A stretch of 64,000 nt of DNA from Neurospora tetrasperma FGSC 2508 (lineage: Eukaryota > Ascomycota > Sordariomycetes > Sordariales > Sordariaceae), in assembly GCF_000213175.1 (NCBI RefSeq), contig NW_009799179.1:693713-757712 (forward strand). The letters are read 5' to 3'. Made by a program: the position numbers and the translations under genes. Under the pieces are notes generated by a model. The model made no database searches and was not told the DNA's origin. It was given only the letters and a program-made list of their open reading frames with translations. Below, piece by piece: positions 21,089-30,423 of the stretch (the first letter of the stretch is position 1; every line of letters starts with the position of its first letter).

Positions 21089-22372
21089 TTACAGTTTGAT
21101 CCCGAACGGCCTAGCAACCTTCTGCATCCTGGCCCTGTCCATCCCAGCCTGAGTCATCTTCTCGAACAACATGCCCAACTTGCGATGTAAATCCTTCTCT
21201 AACTTTACCCATTGGACCAGCTCCATTTTATCAACTCCCGTCTCAAAAAAGAACTTCAGCAACAAGTCCCCAAGCTTCTTTTTAGCGCCATACATCTTCA
21301 GCTCGCCCGAAGCTTCCATAATCTTCAAGTGTTCCTGCCCCGACTCTGTAACAACCTTGAGCTCCACGGGCAAATAAACATACTCAAGTACGTCGACAAC
21401 CCCCATGACCGCCGCCTTCCATAGTCTCCAGTCAACCACCTTTTCCCACCGCATATGTGACTTCAGGTCTCCATAGGCCTTGCGGATGGACCCGTCAACC
21501 CGCTCGCCAACATCCTTCATAAAGTCATTCAAATAGGTTTTGGTCTGGTTACCCTCCTCGCGCATCGACTCAAACTCCACGATACGTGTCTTGACATCCT
21601 CGAAATATACAGCCAAACGTTTGATACACTTCATCAGGCTCTCCTCCTTGTATTTCTCAGTGTATGAAACCTGCGGTGGAGGAGCCTCGACCTTTGGAAC
21701 CGTCTCAACCTTTGGAACCACGCCAAACTCCACTTCCGCCTCCTCCTCTCCCTGCTCCTTATCCATTTTCCTCCTCTTTCCCTCCCTCTCTTGCTCCTCC
21801 TTCTTCTCCTTCTCCTCCTGCTCCTTTCTCTTTCTCTCCTTCCTCTTCTCCACCTCCTCCCGCCACCGTTCATTCGCCTCCTCCTCCCTCTTTCTCCTCG
21901 CCTCTACCCTCTTCCTCCTCTCTTCCTTCTCCACCCCTCTCAACCGTTCTATTCCTTCCCGGCTCATCTTCGACAACACCTTAAATCTCCTCCTTTCCAA
22001 CGCACGATTAAACCTCTTTGCAATCCCCCACGCTCTATTCTGTGTATCCGACACCTTCCTCAGATACTCCTGATCCTGCGCTTTGGCGTGGTCCCCCAAC
22101 CAAGTGAGCATTTTCTCCAGGTCGCCCTCAGAGAGGTACCCATCCGTGTTTTCGACGATGCCCTTGGGTAAACGCAGGAATTGTTCGGCGGGCGGCAGCG
22201 CAGCAAAAGAGAGATCGAGCTTGTTGGCATAAGAAGGGTCGAAGGAATCAAAGGGGTACTTCTCGATATAATCGGGAGAATAGAATTGGGCGGCAAAAGG
22301 TTTGACGCGGGCGTATTCCATTTTGCCCCAGAAGGAAGAGGGGTCTTCGTCGGAGTCGTCGATGGTTTTCAT
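21089..22372 (-). CDS. RFN-module family protein 3 (long coiled-coil paralogue)
   Basis: Intronless, 427 residues, ATG at 22372. It shares the full architecture of the protein at 18143: PFAAQFYSPDYIEKY, LPPAEQF, PKGIVENTDGYL, AWGIAKRFNRALERRR (about 24-129), then an extended Glu/Lys/Arg coiled coil (about 130-215). A variable linker with repeated PKVE (VVPKVETVPKVEAPP) follows. The C-terminal helical part has WRLWKAAVMGVVDVLEYVYLP and KFFFETGVDKMELVQWV. Identity between paralogues is scattered and low; duplicates that survive in Neurospora usually have diverged beyond the reach of RIP. The basic KRRKMDK could be a nuclear signal. No known domain is recognised and no function can be assigned. 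Confidence 0.8.
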   Translation of the reverse strand: MKTIDDSDEDPSSFWGKMEYARVKPFAAQFYSPDYIEKYPFDSFDPSYANKLDLSFAALPPAEQFLRLPKGIVENTDGYLSEGDLEKMLTWLGDHAKAQDQEYLRKVSDTQNRAWGIAKRFNRALERRRFKVLSKMSREGIERLRGVEKEERRKRVEARRKREEEANERWREEVEKRKERKRKEQEEKEKKEEQEREGKRRKMDKEQGEEEAEVEFGVVPKVETVPKVEAPPPQVSYTEKYKEESLMKCIKRLAVYFEDVKTRIVEFESMREEGNQTKTYLNDFMKDVGERVDGSIRKAYGDLKSHMRWEKVVDWRLWKAAVMGVVDVLEYVYLPVELKVVTESGQEHLKIMEASGELKMYGAKKKLGDLLLKFFFETGVDKMELVQWVKLEKDLHRKLGMLFEKMTQAGMDRARMQKVARPFGIKL

Positions 22373-23157
22373 TGTTTTTGTGGGTGGGTGGGTGTGTTGG
22401 TTGGACTTATACTGTGTAGGGAGATGTTGTTTTGGAGAGATGGACCATTGAATGAAAGGAATACTTATAAAGGTGAAAGAAGGAGTTGGGAAAACCCCTT
22501 TTGTGTAAGTCGTGGAATAAGAAGTTTCGTTGTCGTTGGCGGCATTGTTGATATAAAAACCACGCGCTTCCTATGGGACCACACTGACGCAAAAAAATCG
22601 TATTACTTCCGACTGCGTATAATTCAGAACTGCAACTGTAAGATAATAGGCCTTGGCAGTTGACAAGGTAACCGATGCGAGAATACGTGTTGATTACGCT
22701 GCGGGAGGCTGAACCGACAAAGCTGCCGTGCATCAAATCAGTCTACTTTTTGTCTCTAGACCATGTCACACACTCTCACATCTCAATACCCAGATGAAGC
22801 TCTTCCCAGAGAAGAATAGGCAGGCTCTTGTTTTGTCCCAGTTATCAGACCCAAGCTACAGTTATCATAACAACAAGCCGAAACGCTTCCGACCTTGTAA
22901 AAAAAGAGAACTCTAAGCTTTTCTCCTCTCGGGCCTTTCGTAGCTCCGCACGTACGTCATCATTTCCCTTTCGTTTGTTTTTGTTGTGTTTTGGAACCAA
23001 TCAAGCTTTCCACCAGTTCATGACCAAGAAGAAACAGGAGATAAAGCAGAAATAAAACATGGAGAGTTCAGCCTGAGACAAACTGGTGACCGAAAGCCCT
23101 TGACACATTATCTATCCTCAAAACACGCTACATACTGTCCTATCTTTGATGAACCGT
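22373..23157. other. Intergenic region: RFN gene 3 promoter and sub-2 3' flank
   Basis: 785 nt. The left part is the upstream region of RFN gene 3 (reading leftward); the right part is the sub-2 3' UTR region. No other gene is seen. Confidence 0.45.
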
Positions 23158-25366
23158 TTAGGAAGCCATGTAGGTGGAGGCATCGATACCTTCCTTGGGG
23201 AACTCACTATAGCGTGGTTAGTATATGTTTGGTGGACGAAAAAGGTGTGGCGAACTTACGGAAGAGCAACCTCGAAGCGCTTCTCAATGGCCTTGAGGAC
23301 CTCCTTGTCCTGGTCAGTGGTAACGAAGGAGATGGCAAGACCCTTGGTACCGAAACGACCAGCACGACCGACACGATGGAGGTAAGAGTCGGCGTCGGCG
23401 GGGAGATCGTAGTTGATGGCAAGGTTGATGCGTTCGATATCGATACCACGACCAAAGACGTCAGTGGCGACGCAGATACGCTTGTTGAATTCCTTGAATT
23501 CCTTGTAACGACGGATACTATAAGGAGAGTCAGTAGGCGCCCACACAACGATGTCGGGGCAGGTGTACGTACCGTTCCTCTTGGCTCACACCGGAGTGGA
23601 CAGCGATCGAGGGGAAGTTGCACTCGCGCAAAAGCTTGTCGAGCTCGGTAGCACGGAGAGTGCTCTTGACGAAGATGATGACCTGGTTGAACTGCAGCTC
23701 GTCGAGAAGCTCGTTGAGCTTGCGGTTCTTCTCGCGCTCCTCAAGAGGAATGTAGTATTGCTGAAGACCGTGAAGGGTCAACTTGGTGTCTTCGTCGACG
23801 TAGTGCTCGGTAGGGTTCTGCATGAACTTGCGGCAGATAGGCTTGATCTCGTCCGACAGGGTAGCGGAGAACATCATGACCTGCTTCTGCTGGGGAGTAG
23901 CGCGGAAAATCTCCTGAACGTCGCGGCGCATGTCTATTTGGGGGTTAGTGACCATCGGTCGGCTGTTGACTACAACGGGAACTTACCGATCTGGTCGAGC
24001 ATCTTGTCGCACTCATCGAGGACGAACATGCGGACGCTTCCGAGACGGAGGTGCTTGTCGCGCACCAGGGCGTTGAGACGACCGGGAGTACCGACGATGA
24101 TGTGGGGATGGGTCTCCTTGTTCTTGAGAACCTCGGCATCCTTCTGGATGGGGGTACCACCGTAGAAGACGCCGGTCTTGATGTCGGGCATGTACTTGCT
24201 GAAGCGGTTGTACTCGTTGCGGATCTGGAAAGCGAGCTCACGAGTGTGGCACATGACGAGGACAGAGCACTCGCCGGCGACGGGCTCAACTTGCTGAAGA
24301 GTGGTAAGGACGAAGACAGCCGTCTTACCGAGACCGGACTTGGCTTGGCAGATGATATCACCACCAAGCATGGCCTGGGGGATACATGTCTGCTGAACTG
24401 TATTCGAGGACCGGATTAGAATCGAGTTACGTAAGCTTTGAATTGGGCACGAAGAAGGACAGGATGATATCGAGAGCGAAGGGCCCGTCCATCGTCGCAG
24501 CAGCAAAAAGACTTTTTTTTTTTTCGTTAATCCGTTCCTCCCGTCGTAGGTGCGTGGTGCCGACATCATCTTTGTTCCGAGCATGGATCGAGTGAAGAGA
24601 CGCGTCTCGTGATGGTGTCACGCATTGTAACGGTTCCATGACATCACCAGTCATCAACGACTAGTATAAGGCGGTCGACGACTCTTTCGAGACCGCAGGG
24701 GACAAAGTCTCCCTTGACCGGGGATCCCCCATTGAAGGGCCCAAGGGTGCTTAGCCCGAGGGTGAGCCTTTTGGGGTGATCGCTCTCCGCTCGCCATTGT
24801 GCCATTTCCACCTCGGCACCGTGATCGTGGTCGCGTGTACCGGGGTGCCAAATTCCAGCAGCGCTCAGAGGCGCGGACAGCCTACGCTCGTTTCCGAGAC
24901 GCAAAGCGTGAACAAAGTGATGATGTAGGTCGTGGTGGTGGACGCTAACCGCCAAAGCACCACGTTCCCTCCCCAAGGCGTATGACGGCGGCGCGCGTTT
25001 CGGTGCTCCTCTTCCGACGTGCCAAGTGCCCATGATGACGCAGTATAGTCTTTTGTAATTGCTTGCGATGATGGACGGAACCCGATGTTTGAGGCAGGAG
25101 GTGTAACGATAAGCTGGGGGTAAAATTTGTCAGGACTAACCCTCCGAGGGATGCTCGAAGCCGCAATCGGCAATGGCGCGAAGAAGTTCGGGCTTCAGCA
25201 GAAAGTCGCGGAAGCCAGTCGAGTGGATGCCGACATAGGAGCCCTTCTTGGTGTCGACAGTCTGGCCGGCGGGGACAGCCTCAGCCTTCTTGCCGTTGGT
25301 GGGAGCGGCGGACTCGTTGTTGAGCTCGTCGTCAGAGTAGTCGATGAGATCTTCCTCGGCGGACAT
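23158..25366 (-). CDS. sub-2: ATP-dependent RNA helicase Sub2/UAP56
   Basis: Five exons, complement(25366..25141, 24397..23987, 23933..23573, 23517..23260, 23206..23158), 434 residues. Sub2/UAP56 is a DEAD-box ATPase of the spliceosome and the TREX mRNA-export complex in the nucleus. Motifs in order: GFEHPSEVQQ (Q motif, about 69-78), Walker A AKSGLGKT 94-101, PTREL-type [18 protein letters not shown] 203-206 (the Sub2 signature in place of DEAD), SAT in MMFSATL, and HRVGRAGR in the second RecA domain. The end [15 protein letters not shown] sits on a 49-nt last exon and matches the family. The acidic N-terminus [14 protein letters not shown] is typical. Introns 2-4 are 53-55 nt, whereas intron 1 is 743 nt. 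The gene is divergent from the Rpp21-like gene. Confidence 0.95.
24398..25140 (-). other. Unusually long first intron of sub-2
   Basis: 743 nt, donor GTTAGT and acceptor CAG; it splits the Val codon of the Q-motif region (SE/VQQ). It is over ten times longer than the other three introns of the gene. It carries an A-run of about 13 on the coding strand and no coding frame that looks real. I looked for C/D-box snoRNA signals and found only C-box-like TGATGA without a convincing D box. Confidence 0.8.
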
Positions 25367-26189
25367 GTTGGCGGTTGTGGTGTTGGTGGTGGTAGTGGTG
25401 GGTGAGTGGTTGTGATTAATTAGTGAGAGAGCGTGTCAAGGCTGGAATGTGCGGCTGACGACGACTACGACAAAGGCGACAACAGAAAGCTGGGGAAGAG
25501 AAATCCGGTCAAAAGAAAGAAAGTGGGAGATTGCTGGAGTCGAATGAGGTTGCGCAGACCAGTCGAGGCAGAAGGCTACGTGATGCTGCGGAGAAGAAGT
25601 GGAGAGGAAAAGAGGCCACGCGCTGATGGAAGTTGGAAGATGTTGAAAAGTCGGAGGGTGCGACGGATCAAAGGTCCCAAAATAAGCAGCAGATTCAGGT
25701 TCCCGTCGCTGCTCCAGTCACGCACACGCACCCGGGGGCGCTGCACCACCGGCCACCACCACCAGCCGTGGCCCGCCCGTCGTGACTGTTGGCGTGACCT
25801 GGACGAGGCGCAGGCGTGGCCGCCCCGCTTGTTGCAGTCCAAAAGCCCAAGGTTTGAGGAGGACGCCAGCTGGCAGTCCGCCTTGTTTCATGAGGCAACT
25901 GTGGCTGAGCACCCATGTTGGCATCATACCAGCTGCCCCTGCTCTGGCGGCTCCCGGTCCATGAGTGACGCACTGACCCTTCCGAACACCTTCAGTCACT
26001 CCCTTGCAGCGCCGCCCTCATCCACAGTGAATGCCAACTGCATGCCAGTCTTGGCACCAATTGCAAACGACAAAGAACAAACGGTCTTTCACAAACCGTG
26101 AATGGACAAAAGCAGCACTCAATAATACCAGCCAAAAAATAATACCCCAACACAAGAACAATAGAAAACGAGACACAAAACTAGCAAAA
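25367..26189. promoter_or_regulatory. Divergent promoter sub-2 / Rpp21-like
   Basis: 823 nt between start codons of two divergent RNA-metabolism genes. A CACC/CCACCACCAC stretch precedes the sub-2 start on its own strand, and an A-rich leader precedes the ATG at 26190. No TATA box is obvious near either start. Confidence 0.5.
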
Positions 26190-26807
26190 ATGGCCAAAGG
26201 CGGCGGTAAAAACAACGGCGGGGTCCAAAACAGGGCAATCTACTCCCGCGTCTCCTTCCTCCAGCAAGCCGCCGTTTTTCTATCCCGGCAGTCCCAGTCA
26301 CAACACCAGCAACAACAACAATCACTCCCGTCTTCCACATCGTCAGCCTTGGCTCCCCTTGTTCCACCACCAACGTCCCTAGAGGGCATGTCCCGCCGTC
26401 TAGCCACCGACCTCCGCTCCGTGTCCCTCAAGACCCGAATCCGTCTCAGTCCCGCCGTCAAGCGGACCATCTGCAAGTACTGCGACTCGGTTCTTATTGA
26501 CGGGTCAACATGCACAGCGTTCATTGAGAACAGGAGCAAGGGCGGGCGCAAGCCGTGGGCAGATATTTTGGTAAGGAGATGTCATGCGTGCAAGAAGGAG
26601 AGGAGGTATCCAATTGAGGCGAAGAGGACGAAGCGGAAGACGGAACGTGGGATATCGGAAGAAGACGCGGCTGGCGGGGATGCTATGGAAGTCGATGGCC
26701 CTCCTGTTGCTGGAAAGGGGAAGGGGCAGAAGCAACAGGGCCAGAAGCAGAAGCAGAAACAGCCGCAGGGTCAGACGGAGGTGGAAGTAGGGGAACAGAA
26801 AGGGTGA
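26190..26807 (+). CDS. RNase P/MRP-type subunit, Rpp21/Rpr2/Snm1 family
   Basis: Intronless, 205 residues, ATG in context GCAAAAATGGCC. The N-terminus has the family helices (NRAIYSRVSFLQQAAVFL), interrupted by a Gln-rich insertion, then SRRLATDLRSVSLKTRIRLSPAVKR. A zinc ribbon follows, with CKYC (95-98) and CHAC (131-134) as the four metal ligands. Rpp21/Rpr2 binds the RNase P RNA together with Rpp29 and is needed for tRNA 5' maturation; Snm1 is the RNase MRP counterpart, and the sequence alone does not settle which. The C-terminus is a Lys/Gln-rich disordered tail (KGKGQKQQGQKQKQKQ). It is divergent from sub-2. Confidence 0.85.
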   Translation: MAKGGGKNNGGVQNRAIYSRVSFLQQAAVFLSRQSQSQHQQQQQSLPSSTSSALAPLVPPPTSLEGMSRRLATDLRSVSLKTRIRLSPAVKRTICKYCDSVLIDGSTCTAFIENRSKGGRKPWADILVRRCHACKKERRYPIEAKRTKRKTERGISEEDAAGGDAMEVDGPPVAGKGKGQKQQGQKQKQKQPQGQTEVEVGEQKG

Positions 26808-27556
26808 ATGAGATCGAGGCTGGACGGCGCTCGACATGAAAAGAGCGTTGGTCTCAAACTAGACTTATGCCCAAATAGCACGACAAGCATCATGCTCGAG
26901 TTGGTCGGCCAGGTGCGTTGGAAAAGCGCCGACGAGGCTGCATGTCCCTCTTCATTGAACACGCCAAGGCCAGGAGAAAAGTTGAAGAGCCTAGCCAAGG
27001 TGAGGATCTTGTGTATGTCGACTCGGGTCAGTCCCGAGGACATGGCCTGTCGGAGAGAGTCTGGCGAAAACATACCGATGGTAACCGGTTCCGTAACCTG
27101 CCGTGGGGTCTCGCGAGTATCGAGTCGTCTTTTACGGTGAGGTGAATTTTCATGACCCAGGGTCACGACGAGGGAGTGCATCCGCTTCAACATCTCCAGA
27201 CTGGCTAGTAGCGAAGATCAACTGAGGACGTTTTAACACCTACAAACCTTCCAGCCCGAATTGGAGGAAATCGCAAGAACACGAGTAGAAGCCGTGCTGC
27301 CGTGTTAGCTAGACGAACCAAATCAAAACAATATCAGGAAGCCGACCTTTCACACATATCTACAACCTCCAACAACTAATCTTTCATGTACATACATGGC
27401 ATGGTATAATTCGTTGCTCTGTTACGCGTAACTCTGTGTCCCGTATCATCGTGATTGCTTTGACCTCCTGTTTCTCCTTGCTCCCGCTTGTTCAAACTGA
27501 ATGTTTCCATAGTCCACAACCCAACCGCAACCTCATCCCCATTTTCCAACACACCC
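26808..27556. other. Convergent gap between Rpp21-like gene and hsk3
   Basis: About 750 nt that hold two 3' UTRs. A top-strand frame (26808-27140) and a bottom-strand frame (26771-27193) overlap but look like chance frames. Nothing else is recognised. Confidence 0.45.
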
Positions 27557-28399
27557 TCACCTCTGTTGCCCACCCTGCCCACCTTGACCACCTTGACCAC
27601 CACCCTGCTGCTGCTCAACCACCTGCTGAGCCTGCACACTCTGGACACTTTCTTCTCCTAGGACTTTACTTGCTGCCATGAATCTGTATTGTGTGTATCA
27701 TCCATCTCCAATCAGTCTCTCAAAACTCTTCGAGCTGGTGCAGTGATTAAGGAAGAGGGAAGGGAAGGCAAAGAGAAGAACACAAACGGGAAAAAGAAGA
27801 AAGAAGGAAGGAAAGAAGGAAAGAAAGAAAAGACAACAACTTACAATCCACCATGCCAACTCCCCAGCCCCCTCATGCACTCTGCCTGCACGCTGGTCAT
27901 GCGCAAGAGGTTCTCGGTGTCGGCGAGGTTATTGGATAGTTGCGTTAATTGAGCGTGGAGTTGGGACTGGTTAGTCAGCTTCTTTCTTGCATTTGTTCTT
28001 CTTTTTGTCTCTCTTTTGGGAAAACGGAGTAAGGAAGGTAGCTTGTAGAGTAGAGCCATATGATACACGGTAAGGGCACAGGATACAACGACCACGATGA
28101 AGAAACGATAAGTCTAGGAATCAGAATGCAGTGCAGTTAAACACCCAAGCATTCCTCTCCATTATTAAGCAAAGGTCGAAAAGAAACGAAACGAGACAAA
28201 GAAAAGAAAAAGAACATACAATCTGCCTAGCCTTAACCGCCGCGCCATTCTGTCCAGAAGAAGTCGACAACGAAGAAGCGCCGGGGGCGTGCATGGACTG
28301 TCGTCCTCCGCCGTAGCCATTACCACCGTTACCACCACCACCGTGCCCAGCTCCGCTGCTGATTTGCGTGCCGAAGATGGTGTTGCGGTGGCTAGCCAT
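27557..28399 (-). CDS. hsk3: DASH complex subunit Hsk3
   Basis: Three exons, complement(28399..28220, 27966..27845, 27683..27557), 142 residues; donors GTATGT and GTAAGT. The core (about 61-120: SQLHAQLTQLSNNLADTENLL, then QAECMRGLGSWHGGLFMAASKVLGEE) matches the Hsk3 family. Hsk3 is a small coiled-coil subunit of the DASH/Dam1 ring that couples kinetochores to microtubule plus ends. Yeast Hsk3 is 69 residues; here the core is flanked by a Gly/Ser-rich N-terminal extension (GAGHGGGGNGGNGYGGGR) and a Gln/Gly C-terminal repeat (QQGGGQGGQGGQGGQQR). Intron 1 (253 nt) puts the branch site very near its acceptor (CTGACTAACCAG). Intron 2 (161 nt) carries a long pyrimidine tract. The small scattered exons make this gene easy to miss. 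Confidence 0.82.
27788..27833. repeat. (GAAA/GAAG)n purine tract in hsk3 intron 2
   Basis: Imperfect GAAG/GAAA repeats on the top strand; in the hsk3 transcript this is a CTTC/TTTC pyrimidine tract right after the donor site of intron 2. Confidence 0.75.
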
Positions 28400-30423
28400 T
28401 GCTACCTCTCTTGGAGTGGTGGGTGGGTGGGAGTTTGTTCGCTCAATCGCGTAGGTAGGTGTGAGAGAATTCCTGTGTGAGGGATACCGGTTTCCAGTGG
28501 TCTCAAGTGGTTAGACGTCTTGTTGGTGCAGTGCTTGCTGAGTGTCTTGTGAGTGTTTGGTTTCGTTTTGTTTTTCTTTGGGCGTTTGTTTGGTGTGGAG
28601 GTTTGGGATTACCTATTGTTGTCAAGTTAGCCGGTACTGAGTTGCTAAGCAGCGGAGGCATGTAGGTTGGGGGCGGGGGGGGGGAGTTAGTGCATCCCCT
28701 GAACGGTCGCTGGCTATTACGAGGGAGACGTCCATCAGGCCGCTGTAGCGCGTCTTTAGCCATGGTGAATAGCAACTTGATTGCTACGCTGGGCACCCTG
28801 TTATGTCAAATGCTGCTGTCCGCTGCGCACGTGCACTAACAGTTTGTGTGTCTCGACCAGTGCAAAACCTCAAAACAACAACACCTATTTCCCATCGTCC
28901 TCCAGTCTTCTAGACAAAACAAGATCTGGGCGACATGTGCCCGATAATCCGCTTCTACCAAACTCTACATTCCTCACATCTCTAAAATGGGACGAGCCAG
29001 CAGTGCATTTACGAGCTGCAACAGCGCAGGGACCCTCCCGTCATATCATCTCGAGCCACAGTGTGGCATGCATCTCAGACTTCGTATCTTGCAAGCCCTC
29101 CGTGCCCCCGGTGCCGTCCCTCCCGAACTCCCGGCCGCCGGGGTCCCAACACCAACTCATGCACACGAAACGAACAAGACGAGACGGAACCCGAGAATAG
29201 GTAGCCAGAGTCTGAACACTACCCTTGATCATTTTCACATTACCCTGCGTGCCCTACCTACCCCTGCCATCATGGGAACCAGAAAGCCCAGACAAGAGAG
29301 TAAGTAAAGCAGCGATGCTCAGTTCAACACAACTTCAGGATAGGTAGCAAGGAAGGTGATGTTAAAAACTATCATTACGATACGGTCAATGAGCTAGGAA
29401 GCTAGCTTCTGCCTTATGCTTTGAGTGGTTCGCCAATATCTACACTTCTCTCTCTCCGACTCATGTCAAACTATACAAAAAGGGGGTCAATAGAACAAGT
29501 TACGCCAATCCGCCTTTATAGGATGAGAAACAAAAACCTCGAGTTTTGATGAGAAGAAGGAGAAACAAAACAAAAGAAAAATAGACCAAAAAAGAAAAAG
29601 ACGATCTGTTAAGTCCTGGGCTGCTTTCTCTGTCCGTCGTCATTTTTCCTTCATCCTCGTCTGATGAGTCTGATCCGTGAGTGTTTATTTTCCGCTGTGT
29701 CGTCCCTTCCATCCATTTCATCCTGTCATCCCCGCTTCTGGCTTCAACTCCCTCCATGCCATCCTCAGTGTGCATCGTTTACTTTGCGTGTGCTCAAGAA
29801 GCTGGCAGCGACGTGCGTCCGTTGACAGTGACTTGCCCTCAGGGTCCAAGTGAAAAACGTGTTGTCGTTGCATAAATCATGCGGGATTTGAATTGTGCAT
29901 GGAAGGAAAGATGGCGAAACCGTAGGATAGGATACGAAAGGTAGGATAACTGCTTGTTTTATTCGCGTCTCGTCTCGTTTGTTTGTCCAGTTCGATGAAA
30001 AGTTTAACAGAAGAAAACCTCGGGGAAAAGAAAGGACAAAAGAAAAAGTTGATAACCGCCGCCTGCCAATCAAGTCCATAATGATCCTTCACGCGTCCCT
30101 TTCTTTCATCGCACACGATACACGCCTTTTCTTCTAACCAAATAGTGTTTCGTGTCCCCCACCCATACGTATCATTAAGTAAACTGAATCAATGCTTTTC
30201 TTCGCCTCCTCTTCTTCTTTCGTCCTCCGTCTTTGGCTGCTGCGCTGAAAAAGGGGATATCGATAAGGGGGACTAAATTATGTTACCTGATGAGAAGGGA
30301 TAAAGATTCGGGAGACAAAAGGGTAGTAGCCAGTTCGTTTATAAATGGCAAATGCTTCTTCCACCACCGGTACTTCTCACGTAACAGACTCCTCATCAAA
30401 TCCAAACCCCGTTCCGTATGTGC
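28400..30423. other. Intergenic region hsk3 upstream / reductase-like 3' flank
   Basis: About 2 kb. The first several hundred bases are the hsk3 promoter and leader. The remainder includes the probable 3' UTR of the reductase-like gene. A G-run (GGGCGGGGGGGGGG) lies near 28672-28684. No conserved open frame or RNA gene is seen. Confidence 0.45.

Noticed and set aside
24398-25140. C/D-box snoRNA within the sub-2 first intron
   Set aside because: C-box-like TGATGA occurs on the coding strand, but no D box or terminal stem at the right distance was seen.
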